Source: Verrucomicrobium sp. (lineage in GTDB: Bacteria; Verrucomicrobiota; Verrucomicrobiia; Methylacidiphilales; GAS474). Taken from it: a stretch of DNA of 64,000 bases. A program made the position numbers and the translations under genes. The stretch lies in NCBI GenBank assembly GCA_028283855.1, contig JAPWJX010000003.1:558001-622000 (forward strand), written 5' to 3'. The notes below the pieces were generated by a model that ran no database searches, was not told the origin of the DNA, and saw only the letters and a program-made list of their open reading frames with translations. Shown piece by piece: positions 1 to 7,495 of this stretch (within the stretch, counting starts at the first letter, position 1; each line of letters opens with the position of its first letter).

Positions 1-258
1 TGGATGCTGGAGATTGCGGCGTTCTTTCTGAGGACGGAGACGGAGCTGGTCCTGAAAAGCCGCTATGTGGTGCCGGGACGGCTGTTGCGGGAGGGCTTTG
101 CCTTTCAGCACCCGCAATGGGAAGAGGCCGCGCGCGATTTGCGGCGTTACCGCCGCTCGATCACGACCTGCTTCAGGCGGCCGCCGGGCATTTCCACGCT
201 GCGGGTGGCCACTTCGGGGTCGTCTTTGAAGGCCTGGTGCACGGTCCACCGCTCGTAG
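1..258 (+). CDS. TIGR01777-type NAD(P)-dependent epimerase, C-terminal end (partial)
   Basis: The window opens inside this gene, so only about 85 residues are visible. Its first 45 or so residues, including TETELVLKSRYVVPGRLL followed by a GFAFQHP stretch and a final RDL, look like the C-terminal segment (DUF1731) of the YfcH/SDR39U1 sugar-epimerase-like family. That family has an N-terminal Rossmann fold and mostly unknown substrates. The recognisable domain ends near base 145. The frame then stays open to a TGA at 258, which gives an unusual tail and a 112-base tail-to-tail overlap with the jag-like gene on the other strand. Such an overlap is long, so either the tail is real or a stop was lost. 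The family call rests on this short C-terminal pattern only. Confidence 0.6.
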   Translation, partial: WMLEIAAFFLRTETELVLKSRYVVPGRLLREGFAFQHPQWEEAARDLRRYRRSITTCFRRPPGISTLRVATSGSSLKAWCTVHRS

Positions 259-614
259 GCGTTCATGGGGGGCAGGGTCTCGGTCTCGCCGGTCTGGCGG
301 ACGCGCTCGGCCCGGACGCGGATCTGCTCCAGAAATTCGTGCTCTTCCTTCTGCCGGTAGCCCTCGACGTCGACGACGATGCGGCCGCCGTCCCCCTCTC
401 CCCGGTCGATCATCCGGTTGAGGAGGTATTGCAGGTCGTCGACGGTGCGCCCGTCGCGCCCGATGAGGCGCGCGGGCTCGCGCGTGCGGATGTTCAGCAG
501 CACGCGGTCGCGCGCGGTGTCGTGGCTCTCCTCGATCTCAAAGACGAGGCCGAGGTGACCCAGCATCAGTTCCAGGACTTCCCGCGGACTTTGCCCTTCC
601 TGTACGGTGCTCAT
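147..614 (-). CDS. jag: Jag/KhpB-type KH-R3H RNA-binding protein
   Basis: The 155-residue protein has a KH-like domain with the RNA-contact loop LIGRDGRTVDDLQYLLNRM near residues 51-70 and a C-terminal R3H domain containing NAYERWTVHQAF near 118-129. It ends in VVIERR, as is typical of the family. Jag/KhpB proteins bind RNA in the cytoplasm and affect envelope growth and division, and they almost always follow yidC. Here it is last in the rpmH-rnpA-yidD-yidC order, 40 bases after yidC. The N-terminal Jag_N domain seen in Firmicutes is absent, so this is the short form. An AAGGGGA stretch about 10 bases ahead of the ATG may serve as the ribosome binding site. Confidence 0.88.
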   Translation of the reverse strand: MSTVQEGQSPREVLELMLGHLGLVFEIEESHDTARDRVLLNIRTREPARLIGRDGRTVDDLQYLLNRMIDRGEGDGGRIVVDVEGYRQKEEHEFLEQIRVRAERVRQTGETETLPPMNAYERWTVHQAFKDDPEVATRSVEMPGGRLKQVVIERR

Positions 615-654
615 AAAAATCGTGTCCCCTTATCCTGCCCGCGCGCAGGGCGGC

Positions 655-2382
655 TTACGACTTCTTTTTCTTTTTGATGCGGTGCAGCAGCGGGATGGGT
701 TTGCGCAGGTTGTGGTAGGTCTGCACGGCGGTGACGAGGTTGTTAACTGTCCAGTAGAGGGCCAGCGCGGCGGCGAAGTTGTAGAAGAGGACCAGCATGA
801 CCAGGGGCATGAATTGCATGATTTTCATCTGCGGGTTTTCGGTGGCCTGCGGCGTCATCTTCATGACGACCCACTGGCTGACGGCCATGATGATGGGCAG
901 GGGGTTGACCGGCAGGTGCAGGCCGGGCAGGAGGGCGATGGTGTCCGGTTTCACCAGGTCGTGGACCCAGAGCCAGGACTGGTGGCGGAACTGCACCGCG
1001 CTCTGCAGCATGGTGTAGAAGCCGAAGAAGATGGGGATCTGGATGAGGACGGGCAGGCAGCCGCCGACGGGGTTGACTCCGTATTCCTTGTAGAGCTTCA
1101 TGACTTCCATCTGCATGCGCTGGGGGTCGCTCTTGTATTTCTCGGAAAGTTCTTTCTGTTTCGGCGCCAGGGCCTGCATCTGCTTCATGCTGTGGTTGGC
1201 GGCGGACTGGAGGGGCCAGAAGATGATTTTCAGCGCCAGGGTCAGGAAGACGATGACCCAGCCGTAGTTGGGGATGACGTGGTGGAGGGCTTCCAGGATG
1301 CTCATGAGCGGGATGGCGACCCAGCTCCAGAAGCCGAATTCCATCAGCTCTCCCGCGCCGTGGCCCAGGGCGGCCAGGCGGCCGTGCTCCTTGGGGCCGG
1401 CGTAGAGGACGTAGTGTTCCGTGCGGGTTTCCCCGGCGGCCAGCGTGAGGGGGGCGAAGCGGGCTTCCGCCTGGATGCCGGTGGCGGGGCGGAAGACGCC
1501 CGCGTCGACGCCGGGGGGGAAGACGGTGACGGGGCGGCCGACGACGGAGGAGATGGGCCGGTCGGCGGGGGGGACGACGACGAGGGCGAAGAAGCGGTTT
1601 TTCACCGCCGCCCAGCGCAGGTCGGTTTCCTTTTCCGGGCTGGAGACGGCGTCGCGCGCGGGGTGGGCGCCGAAGCTTAGAAAGCCGTTGGAGGGGTTGA
1701 ACTCGCCCGGGTTGACGCGGCCGTAGCGCTTGCCCTCGTCCTGGGCCCAGTTGGCGCTGACGGTCTGCGGCAGGTCGCCGTCGTAGAGGGGCAGGGCGGC
1801 GCCGATTTCCATGCCGTATTCCGGCAGGGTGACGGCCTGCGCGCCGGGGTTGGTGATCTTCTGTTCCAGCTCGATCTGGTAGCCGTCGCCGGGGGCCAGG
1901 GTGTAGCGGCGCTCCAGGCGGAGGCCGCCGGGAAGCGTGCGGGTGTAGGTGACCGACTGCGCGTCGGAGGACTGCGCGTACGCGGCGGGCGCGGCGTCCC
2001 AGCCGGTCAGGCTGAAAACGGGGGTGATGTCGTCCGCGCCGCCGTTGAGGACGACGGGGTCGGCGTTCTTCTGCGCCGCGTGCTGGAGGAGGTCGATGCG
2101 GGCCACGCCGCCGCCGCGGGAGGTGAAGATGGCGCGCAGGTTTCCGTTGGCCAGGGCGGTGCGGGTCTCCGGCGCCGTGTTTTTGGGCGCGGACTTGAGG
2201 CTGGGGGCAATTGCCGGAGCGGAGGCGGCCGGTTTTTGCGCCGCGGCTTCCGCGCGGGCGGCGGGCTTGGCCGGGGGCTGCGGCGTGGGCCAGCGGTAGG
2301 AGGAGTAGAGAAGCCAGCCGACGATGAGCGCCAGGGAAAGGCCGACGGCGAGCCAGTTCGGCTTGGGAGAGGTGTCGTTCAT
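655..2382 (-). CDS. yidC: Membrane protein insertase YidC
   Basis: The 575-residue protein has the Gram-negative YidC layout. One N-terminal membrane helix lies at about residues 11-28, followed by an Ala/Pro-rich linker and a large periplasmic domain to about 340. The conserved insertase core with its membrane helices fills about 350-560, and the tail is lysine-rich (KKKKKS). YidC inserts inner-membrane proteins alone or with SecYEG. Core landmarks are GGCLPVLIQIPIFFGFY and the ALYWTVNNL segment near the end. The hydrophilic-groove basic residue appears to be Lys (LALKIIFWPLQ) where E. coli has Arg. It sits 4 bases after yidD, within the ribosomal-protein/RNase P cluster. Confidence 0.96.
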   Translation of the reverse strand: MNDTSPKPNWLAVGLSLALIVGWLLYSSYRWPTPQPPAKPAARAEAAAQKPAASAPAIAPSLKSAPKNTAPETRTALANGNLRAIFTSRGGGVARIDLLQHAAQKNADPVVLNGGADDITPVFSLTGWDAAPAAYAQSSDAQSVTYTRTLPGGLRLERRYTLAPGDGYQIELEQKITNPGAQAVTLPEYGMEIGAALPLYDGDLPQTVSANWAQDEGKRYGRVNPGEFNPSNGFLSFGAHPARDAVSSPEKETDLRWAAVKNRFFALVVVPPADRPISSVVGRPVTVFPPGVDAGVFRPATGIQAEARFAPLTLAAGETRTEHYVLYAGPKEHGRLAALGHGAGELMEFGFWSWVAIPLMSILEALHHVIPNYGWVIVFLTLALKIIFWPLQSAANHSMKQMQALAPKQKELSEKYKSDPQRMQMEVMKLYKEYGVNPVGGCLPVLIQIPIFFGFYTMLQSAVQFRHQSWLWVHDLVKPDTIALLPGLHLPVNPLPIIMAVSQWVVMKMTPQATENPQMKIMQFMPLVMLVLFYNFAAALALYWTVNNLVTAVQTYHNLRKPIPLLHRIKKKKKS

Positions 2383-2386
2383 AAGA

Positions 2387-2647
2387 TTAGGAGGGGTAGA
2401 GGGAGGGGACGGGATCGTGTCCGCCGCCGCCCCAGGGATGGCAGCGGCAGATGCGGCGCGCGCCCAGGAGGGCGCCGCGCGCGGGGCCGTGAAGGCGGAT
2501 GGCCTGCTGGGCGTAGGCGGAGCAGGTGGGGGTGTAGCGGCAGGAGGCGCCCGCGCCGACGAGGGCCTTGAGCGGGCTTAGGAAGCGGCGGTAGCCCTCG
2601 ATGAGCGCGCAAAGGGCGCGGGCGAAGAGGTCAGAGACTGCGGGCAT
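2387..2647 (-). CDS. yidD: Membrane protein insertion efficiency factor YidD
   Basis: This 86-residue protein matches the YidD family. It has an amphipathic N-terminal helix (IEGYRRFLSPLKAL), the three-Cys segment CRYTPTCSAYAQQAI and a second Cys in RRICRCHPWGGGGHDP. YidD is a small peripheral inner-membrane protein that assists YidC-dependent insertion. The gene overlaps the end of rnpA by 17 bases and is followed 4 bases later by yidC, the usual order. The ATG at 2647 fits the normal length and places the conserved helix correctly. Confidence 0.93.
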   Translation of the reverse strand: MPAVSDLFARALCALIEGYRRFLSPLKALVGAGASCRYTPTCSAYAQQAIRLHGPARGALLGARRICRCHPWGGGGHDPVPSLYPS

Positions 2648-3014
2648 GCAGGTCTTTCATGGCGGCCAGGAGGCCGGGAAATTCAAGCCGGACGGCGGGA
2701 GCCTTGGCCAGCCAAAGAAGGCGGCGTTCCCGCTCGGGCTCGAAGTGGAGGCGGTAGGCTTCCCGCATCCGGCGGCGGATCCGGTTGCGCACCGCCGCGC
2801 AGCCCAGTTTCTTGGGGACGAGGAAGGCGACTTCCTCCGCGCCGGGCGCGGAAGCCGCTGGATCTTCCCGTTTCAGGATAAGGAGGGAAAGGGCGGCGCC
2901 GGTGATCCGGCGGGCCTCTCCCCGGGAGAAGGCGGCGTCCAGGAAGCGCCGGGCGCGCAGGATGCGGCGCCGCGGCAGCTTCTTCCTGGAACTAGGCCTG
3001 GGTGTGGCGGGCAA
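2631..3014 (-). CDS. rnpA: Ribonuclease P protein component
   Basis: The 127-residue protein carries the RnpA signature [16 protein letters not shown] near residues 78-93, here preceded by VPKKLGCA. The protein subunit helps the RNase P RNA bind and trim the 5' leader of precursor tRNAs. No ATG lies near the N terminus. The longest frame begins at a TTG at 3014 inside the end of rpmH, and a CTG about 12 codons later is the other option. The first 15 residues are therefore uncertain. It overlaps rpmH by up to 23 bases and yidD by 17, so expression is probably coupled. The RNase P RNA gene itself was not found in the window. Confidence 0.93.
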   Translation of the reverse strand: MPATPRPSSRKKLPRRRILRARRFLDAAFSRGEARRITGAALSLLILKREDPAASAPGAEEVAFLVPKKLGCAAVRNRIRRRMREAYRLHFEPERERRLLWLAKAPAVRLEFPGLLAAMKDLHARSL

Positions 3015-3165
3015 ACTTCTGGTCCGCGCCGACGGGGACCAGGCGGACGCGTCCCTTGCGGCGGCGGCGGCTCAGGATGGCGCGGCCAGACTTGGTACGG
3101 GTGCGGCTCAGAAAGCCGTACTGGCGCACGCGCCGCTTCTTGGAAGGCTGATAGGTCCGTTTCAT
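2992..3165 (-). CDS. rpmH: 50S ribosomal protein L34
   Basis: A short frame of 57 residues begins [20 protein letters not shown] and continues with [20 protein letters not shown], the diagnostic L34 sequence. L34 is a basic protein of the large ribosomal subunit. Compared with the usual 44-47 residues it has a C-terminal extension of roughly 10 residues ending in ARHTQA, seen in some lineages. It is first in the rpmH-rnpA-yidD-yidC-jag series and faces away from the gene at 3342. The start at 3165 is fixed by the family sequence. Confidence 0.95.
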   Translation of the reverse strand: MKRTYQPSKKRRVRQYGFLSRTRTKSGRAILSRRRRKGRVRLVPVGADQKFARHTQA

Positions 3166-3341
3166 ATGCTTGTCCTAAATTGTCGTGGGCCGGAGAAGAT
3201 GGCAGGGGCGGCGCGCGGAGACAAGGCATTTTACAAAGAAAAAACGTACAAACCCTCATTTCCTTAACCATTTCGTTTGCAAACTTTCAGATTACAGCAA
3301 TAGTACCGGGCATTCCGAATCGGTTCTAAACGATTTCCAAC
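3166..3341. promoter_or_regulatory. AT-rich divergent intergenic region upstream of rpmH
   Basis: This 176-base spacer between rpmH (leftward) and the beta-helix gene (rightward) is clearly richer in A+T than its surroundings from about 3225 to 3340. On the minus strand TGTAAAAT near 3229-3236 resembles an extended -10 box for rpmH. On the plus strand TTGCAA followed 16 bases later by AATAGT could drive the gene at 3342. The rpmH neighbourhood is often close to the replication origin, but I see no clear DnaA box (TTATCCACA type), so no origin is called. Confidence 0.45.
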
Positions 3342-4256
3342 ATGGAATTTGAAGAGATCCGGGGCCGCCTGAAGGGGTTAAGCGAATACGGCGACGATCT
3401 TGCCGGAGATCGGTGGCAGTGGCATCGCCACCCCAACCCGGACGGCTCCGTCGGCGGCTGGGTCCATAACCAATGCGTTCTCTATCCCGGCTCCGTCGTT
3501 GAGGCGGAGGCCATCGTCTTCGGCCGGGGCGTCTCTCTTTCCAAGGAGACGCGCGTCCGGGGCCGGTCCATCGTCGGCCCGGGGGTGGTGGCGGACGGGA
3601 AGGTCGACATCGTCGACTCCCACGTCTGCGGCTACAGCTGGGACCAGGACAAGCAGGGCCTCCCCCTCCACACCCAGCAGACGGGCTGGCCCCTGGACCA
3701 CACCCATTTGCGCGACTCGACCGTGACCGGGGCGAAGATCAACGCTTCCGGCATCGACCGCTCGGAGATCTCCGGCGCCACCCTCTTCGGCACCGGCGTC
3801 GACGCCAGCACCATCACCGGCCCAGACACCTGGGTGCGCGGCACGCTGGTGCGGGAGGGCTCCCACGTCGGCGGCGGCGCGGAGGCGGTCGCCTCCATTA
3901 TTGAGGACGGGTCCAGCCTGACCGGCCGCCACACCACCGCCCACCACTCCACCCTTACCGGCTCCTGCCAGGTGGCGGGCGGGGCGCGCGTCATCGATTG
4001 CGTGGTGGAGAAGGGCGCCCGGGTCGATCGTCCCAACCTTCAGCGGGTCAACGAGTTCATCGACAATGACCGCTATGCCGGTCCTCCCCGGCCCATCTCC
4101 TATGCGGAGATCCGGCTGGGTGCGGACCAGGTGGCGGGCCGCACCTTTAAGGAAGAATTGAAGCGGGGCCCCGTCCCCCTGGCCCGCTACGTCTACGGCG
4201 GGGAAAAGATGCCGGAAACGGTCATCCATCCTTGGAAGCTCGAACGCGCCAGCTAG
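3342..4256 (+). CDS. Beta-helix (hexapeptide-like) repeat protein of unknown function
   Basis: The 304-residue protein has no signal peptide. After an N-terminal region (MEFEEIRGRLKGLSEYG) and a WQWHRHPNPDGSVGGWV segment, it has many short V/I-x-x-G turns such as VFGRGVSLSKETRVRGRSIV and STITGPDTWVRGTLVREGS from about residue 50 to 240. This spacing suggests a left-handed or similar parallel beta-helix. No catalytic His of acyltransferases could be identified. The gene at 7885 has the same opening (DFQELRDRI, GGWVGPGARV, VGPGVV) and is a likely paralogue. The two genes flank the first ankyrin array, so they may belong to the same system. A structural or scaffold role is possible, but function is unknown. 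Confidence 0.6.
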   Translation: MEFEEIRGRLKGLSEYGDDLAGDRWQWHRHPNPDGSVGGWVHNQCVLYPGSVVEAEAIVFGRGVSLSKETRVRGRSIVGPGVVADGKVDIVDSHVCGYSWDQDKQGLPLHTQQTGWPLDHTHLRDSTVTGAKINASGIDRSEISGATLFGTGVDASTITGPDTWVRGTLVREGSHVGGGAEAVASIIEDGSSLTGRHTTAHHSTLTGSCQVAGGARVIDCVVEKGARVDRPNLQRVNEFIDNDRYAGPPRPISYAEIRLGADQVAGRTFKEELKRGPVPLARYVYGGEKMPETVIHPWKLERAS

Positions 4257-4306
4257 CGCGCGCTTTCTCTCTTTAAAATTCGCCCTTTTTCTCCCGGCGC
4301 GGGGAG

Positions 4307-4326
4307 AAAATAGCCGAATGTACCCT
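4307..4326 (+). promoter_or_regulatory. Shared upstream element ahead of ankyrin array A
   Basis: AAAATAGCCGAATGTACCCT ends 4 bases before the first ankyrin gene. It is nearly the same as AAAATAGGCGAATTGTACCC ahead of the second array at 34788, and related to elements at 32634-32649 (minus) and 40622-40639. No Shine-Dalgarno sequence is visible here, so the element may be a core promoter (GAAAAT as -10) giving a very short leader, or an operator. Confidence 0.5.
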
Positions 4327-4330
4327 ATCT

Positions 4331-5098
4331 ATGACGTCGCGCACCCCCCTGCCCATGACCTGGGAAGTCGGCCAGCGGCTCGGCGAGATGCTGCGCACCG
4401 GGCAGGATCTCGGCGCCTTGGCGAGGCAGTGGGCCGTGACCTCCCGGCATTTTCTCCTGCCGGACAAGACCGGCTGGACCCCGCTGCACGAGGCGGCGCG
4501 TCTGGGACGCCTCCCGTCCATCGTCCAGGTGACGGGCCCGGCGCAGGATTGGTTCACCCTGGCCGACCTGCATGCGCGGGCGGGCAGCGACGCCACCCCC
4601 CTCCATTACGCCGCGGGGAAGGGGTGCCTGCCGGACGCCGCCGCCCTCCTGGGGCCGGAGGCGAAGGGCCTGACCCAGGCGCAGTTGAACGTCTTCACCT
4701 CGGACCTGGGGGCCACGCCCCTGCACGAGGCGGTCGCCACGGACGAGCTGGCCTCCTACGTGGCGGTTCTCCGTCTGGCGGGGGAAGGGCTGACCGCCGC
4801 GCCCTTTTTGATCCCGGAACGGGACAATCCCGCGCGGACACCCCTGAACGTGGCGGAAAAGTGGCAGCGCTTGGAGAAACTCTTCGCCCCGGAACATTGG
4901 GCGGGCCGCCTGACGGAAATGATGGAGCTGTGGCGGCACGTTTCCGAGGAGGGGAGGCGGCAGCTCGACCTCGAGCGCGTGCTGAACGAGACGGCGCTCC
5001 TCAGCCGCCGCCGGATCGAGCCCGCCGTGTTTCACGGGGCGGCGCGGGCGGCGCTGCCGGGCCTGCCGGAGATTCCCACCCGGGAGGTGCGGCGATGA
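4331..5098 (+). CDS. Four-repeat ankyrin protein A1
   Basis: A 255-residue cytoplasmic-looking protein, first of four coupled paralogues. An N-cap of about 48 residues ends in TSRHFLLPDKTGW. Four ankyrin repeats then start at about residues 50 (TPLHEAARLG), 89 (TPLHYAAGKG), 129 (TPLHEAVATD) and 170 (TPLNVAEKW). They are spaced 39-41 residues apart instead of the canonical 33, because an extra LTxxxFLxP-like segment is inserted. The C-terminal domain (WAGRLTEMMELWRHVSEEGR through RRRIEPAVFHGAARAALP) is shared by all family members. The start at 4331 is chosen over an upstream ATG at 4318 because only this frame carries the repeats. Ankyrin repeats usually bind proteins; the partner is unknown. 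Confidence 0.85.
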   Translation: MTSRTPLPMTWEVGQRLGEMLRTGQDLGALARQWAVTSRHFLLPDKTGWTPLHEAARLGRLPSIVQVTGPAQDWFTLADLHARAGSDATPLHYAAGKGCLPDAAALLGPEAKGLTQAQLNVFTSDLGATPLHEAVATDELASYVAVLRLAGEGLTAAPFLIPERDNPARTPLNVAEKWQRLEKLFAPEHWAGRLTEMMELWRHVSEEGRRQLDLERVLNETALLSRRRIEPAVFHGAARAALPGLPEIPTREVRR

Positions 5099-5871
5099 AC
5101 GCGCCGGACCAAACACCGTTGCCGCTGACCCCGCAGATCGGATCCCTGCTTTGCGACGCGATGCAGAAAGGGAAGGTGGAGGTGCTGAAGGATTTGGGGA
5201 GCCGGCTCACCTCCCGGCACTTTCTCATCCCGAGCCATGAGGAATGCACGCCGCTGCACAAGGCGGCGATCTACGGGCTGTTCCCTTGGATGGCCTCGAT
5301 CCTTTCTCCGGCGCAGGATTGGCTCACCCTTGCCGACTTTCACCGGGGGGCTTTCCAGGGAGGAACCACGCCCCTTCATCCCGCGGCGGGGCAGGGAAGG
5401 CTGGAGGCGGCCGCCGCGCTTTTGGGGCCGGAAAAGAAAGGGTTTTCGCAGGAAGAGCTGACCGTTTTCACGACGAATCTGCGCTACACCCCCCTTCATG
5501 CCGCCGCGCAGAGGGGCGAGTTCGCCTCCTACGTCGCGGTCCTGAAAATGGCAGGAGAAGGGCCTGCCGCGGCGCCCCTCTTGATGCCCGGCTCGAACAA
5601 AAAGACGCCTTTGCAACTCGCGGAAGAGTCGGGTTGCCTGCGCACGCTCTTCGTGCCGGCATTGTGGGCGGGCCGGACTGCGGAGCTGATGGAATTGACG
5701 CGGCACGTTTCGGAAGAAGGACGGCGGCAAGTCGATCTCGACCGCGTGTTGCATGAAACGCTGCTCATCGGCCGCCGGAGAATCGAGCCCGCCGCGTTCC
5801 GCGGCGCGGCCCGGGCGGCGCTCCCCCTCACGGGGGCGGAGAGCTGGAAGGCGGGAGAGCGCCGTCCATGA
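5095..5871 (+). CDS. Four-repeat ankyrin protein A2
   Basis: A 258-residue paralogue of A1, joined to it by an ATGA overlap, so translation is probably coupled. Repeats begin TPLHKAAIYG, TPLHPAAGQG, TPLHAAAQRG and TPLQLAEESG; the fourth is degenerate, as in every member. The N-cap contains LTSRHFLIPSHEE. The C-terminal domain contains WAGRTAELMELTRHVSEEGR and RRIEPAAFRGAARAALPL. Segments such as AAALLGPEKKGFSQEELTVF are typical of the array A subfamily and are replaced by VREAG-type segments in array B. No signal peptide or membrane helix is seen. Confidence 0.85.
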   Translation: MNAPDQTPLPLTPQIGSLLCDAMQKGKVEVLKDLGSRLTSRHFLIPSHEECTPLHKAAIYGLFPWMASILSPAQDWLTLADFHRGAFQGGTTPLHPAAGQGRLEAAAALLGPEKKGFSQEELTVFTTNLRYTPLHAAAQRGEFASYVAVLKMAGEGPAAAPLLMPGSNKKTPLQLAEESGCLRTLFVPALWAGRTAELMELTRHVSEEGRRQVDLDRVLHETLLIGRRRIEPAAFRGAARAALPLTGAESWKAGERRP

Positions 5872-6677
5872 AACGCTTTCACAAGGAACAAGGCCCGCTG
5901 CCATTGACGCTGGAAGTCGCCCACCAGCTCTCCGCCGCGATCAAGGAAGCGCGGCTGAGCCTTTTTATGCAGGCGCACGAAAGCCTGACGCCGGCCCACT
6001 TCCTTATCCCCAATCCCGACGTGGACGGGCCGGAAGATCGGGGATGGACTCCCTTGCACGACGCCGCCAAGGACCGGGAGGCGCTGCGCCTTTTGGCCGA
6101 CTCGCCTTTTTCTCCGCTCCGCGACGGCGCCCGGTTCTCCGCCGCAGATTTTCTGACGCAGACCGGCGCGTCGGCGAGGCCGATCCACGCCGCGGCGGTG
6201 CACGGAAACCTCGCAAGGGTCGCGGCCCTCCTTCCCGCCGGCCAGCAGGGCTTTACCATGGAGCAACTGCTGGCCACCAGCATCACCGGCAGAACTGTCC
6301 TTCACTACACGGGGAGCAGCCTGGGGGATTACGCCTCCTGCGCCGCCGTGCTGCGCGCGGTGGGCGAGGGCTTTTCCGCGGCGCCCTTTTTGCAGCCCTG
6401 CCGCATGTTCAAGCGCACGGCCCTTCATGAGGCGGAACAACATTGCCATTTGGAAAGCCTCTTCGCGCCGGAACTCTGGGCGGGGGGGGTTGCGGAAATG
6501 GCGGAGCTGGCGCGGCACGTTTCGGAAGAAGGGCGGCAGCAGTCCGATCTCGACCGGCTTCTGCACGCGGCGGCGCTGCTCAGCCGCCGCCGCGTCTCGC
6601 CGGAACTCTTCCGGGCGGCCGCGCGCGCCGAAATGCCCCTGCCGACGGCGCAGGGCAGGGAGCGGGAGGGCCGATGA
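5868..6677 (+). CDS. Four-repeat ankyrin protein A3
   Basis: A 269-residue paralogue overlapping A2 by ATGA. It is the most diverged copy in array A. The repeat starts are TPLHDAAKDR, RPIHAAAVHG, TVLHYTGSSL and TALHEAEQHC, and the N-cap (LTPAHFLIPNPDVDGPED) is longer. The C-terminal domain is intact (WAGGVAEMAELARHVSEEGR, then RRRVSPELFRAAARAEMPL). The weaker repeat consensus suggests relaxed selection or a different partner from A1, A2 and A4. The frame is open throughout with no sign of decay. Confidence 0.82.
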   Translation: MKRFHKEQGPLPLTLEVAHQLSAAIKEARLSLFMQAHESLTPAHFLIPNPDVDGPEDRGWTPLHDAAKDREALRLLADSPFSPLRDGARFSAADFLTQTGASARPIHAAAVHGNLARVAALLPAGQQGFTMEQLLATSITGRTVLHYTGSSLGDYASCAAVLRAVGEGFSAAPFLQPCRMFKRTALHEAEQHCHLESLFAPELWAGGVAEMAELARHVSEEGRQQSDLDRLLHAAALLSRRRVSPELFRAAARAEMPLPTAQGREREGR

Positions 6678-7450
6678 GCTGGTTTCGGAAAGAGCCGCTG
6701 TCCCTGACCCCGGAGGCGGGGAAAATGTTGGAAAACGCCTTCAACAAAGGCGAGCTGGCCCGCTTTGCGCGGCGCTATGCTTTGACCTCCCGGCACTTTC
6801 TCATCCCGGATGACAGCGAAGACCGCAAGGGGTGGACGCCGCTCCATGAGGCGGGGCTCACCGGGCATCTAGACCAGGTGGCCGCCGCGCTCCCCAAAGG
6901 GGACCACTTCACGATCGCCGATTTCCTTACCCCCAGCGGGGACGGCTGGACGCCGCTCCACGCCGTGTCGGGGCGCAGCGATTTGCTGCGGGTCGCCGCG
7001 ATGCTGGGGCCGCAGCGCCAGGGGCTTTCCCAGGCGGAACTCAACGTCACGGACACCAGCGGCTACACCCCGCTCCACACCGCGGCGGCCCAGGGCTATT
7101 TCGACACCTACGCCGCCGTGCTGCGGCTGGCGGGGGAAGGGCTGACCGCCGCGCCGTTCCTGGTGAAGGAGCGCAACGCGAACGTGTGGAGCCCCCTGCG
7201 CTTCGCGGAAACCAACGGCCACCTGAAGAAACTTTTCGTGCCGGAATTATGGGCGGGCCGAGTGGGGGAGATGGCCGGCCTGTGGCGGCACGTCTCGCCC
7301 GAGGGGCGGGAGAAAGTCGACATCGGCCCGATTTTCGACGAGGCGGTGCGGCTCAGCCCCCGCCGGATCGAGCCGGGCGTCTTCCGCGCGGCGCGGCGGG
7401 CGGCGGCGCCTTTTCCGGCGCGGGAAGAACGGGGCCGGGACCGGGAGTAG
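6674..7450 (+). CDS. Four-repeat ankyrin protein A4
   Basis: A 258-residue paralogue overlapping A3 by ATGA, last of the array. Repeats start at TPLHEAGLTG, TPLHAVSGRS, TPLHTAAAQG and SPLRFAETNG. The region TSRHFLIPDDSEDRKGW precedes the first repeat, and the C-terminal domain includes WAGRVGEMAGLWRHVSPEGR and RRIEPGVFRAARRAAAPF. The start at 6674 (MSWFRKEPLSL) is fixed by the four-base overlap and by alignment with the other N-caps. About 45 bases follow before the next gene, which has its own promoter. Confidence 0.83.
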   Translation: MSWFRKEPLSLTPEAGKMLENAFNKGELARFARRYALTSRHFLIPDDSEDRKGWTPLHEAGLTGHLDQVAAALPKGDHFTIADFLTPSGDGWTPLHAVSGRSDLLRVAAMLGPQRQGLSQAELNVTDTSGYTPLHTAAAQGYFDTYAAVLRLAGEGLTAAPFLVKERNANVWSPLRFAETNGHLKKLFVPELWAGRVGEMAGLWRHVSPEGREKVDIGPIFDEAVRLSPRRIEPGVFRAARRAAAPFPAREERGRDRE

Positions 7451-7459
7451 CCCCGCGCC

Positions 7460-7488
7460 TTGTCGGAACGGGCGATTGTCCCTAGAAT
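7460..7488 (+). promoter_or_regulatory. Sigma70-type promoter giving a near-leaderless transcript
   Basis: TTGTCG (7460-7465), a 17-base spacer and TAGAAT (7483-7488) form a good housekeeping promoter. Only seven bases (AGCCGCC) separate the -10 box from the ATG at 7496, so the transcript would start at or next to the start codon and would lack a ribosome binding site. Confidence 0.6.
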
Positions 7489-7495
7489 AGCCGCC

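Noticed and set aside
3166-3341. Replication origin
   Set aside because: AT-rich and next to rpmH, but no DnaA-box cluster could be seen and dnaA is not adjacent.
4307-4326. Sigma28-type promoter (GCCGATAA-like box)
   Set aside because: GCCGAATT resembles the -10 box, but no TAAA box lies at the right distance upstream in any of the copies.
4318-5871. A single 517-residue frame that seems to span two ankyrin genes
   Set aside because: Its first half is out of frame with A1. Only the part from 5095 is real (A2).
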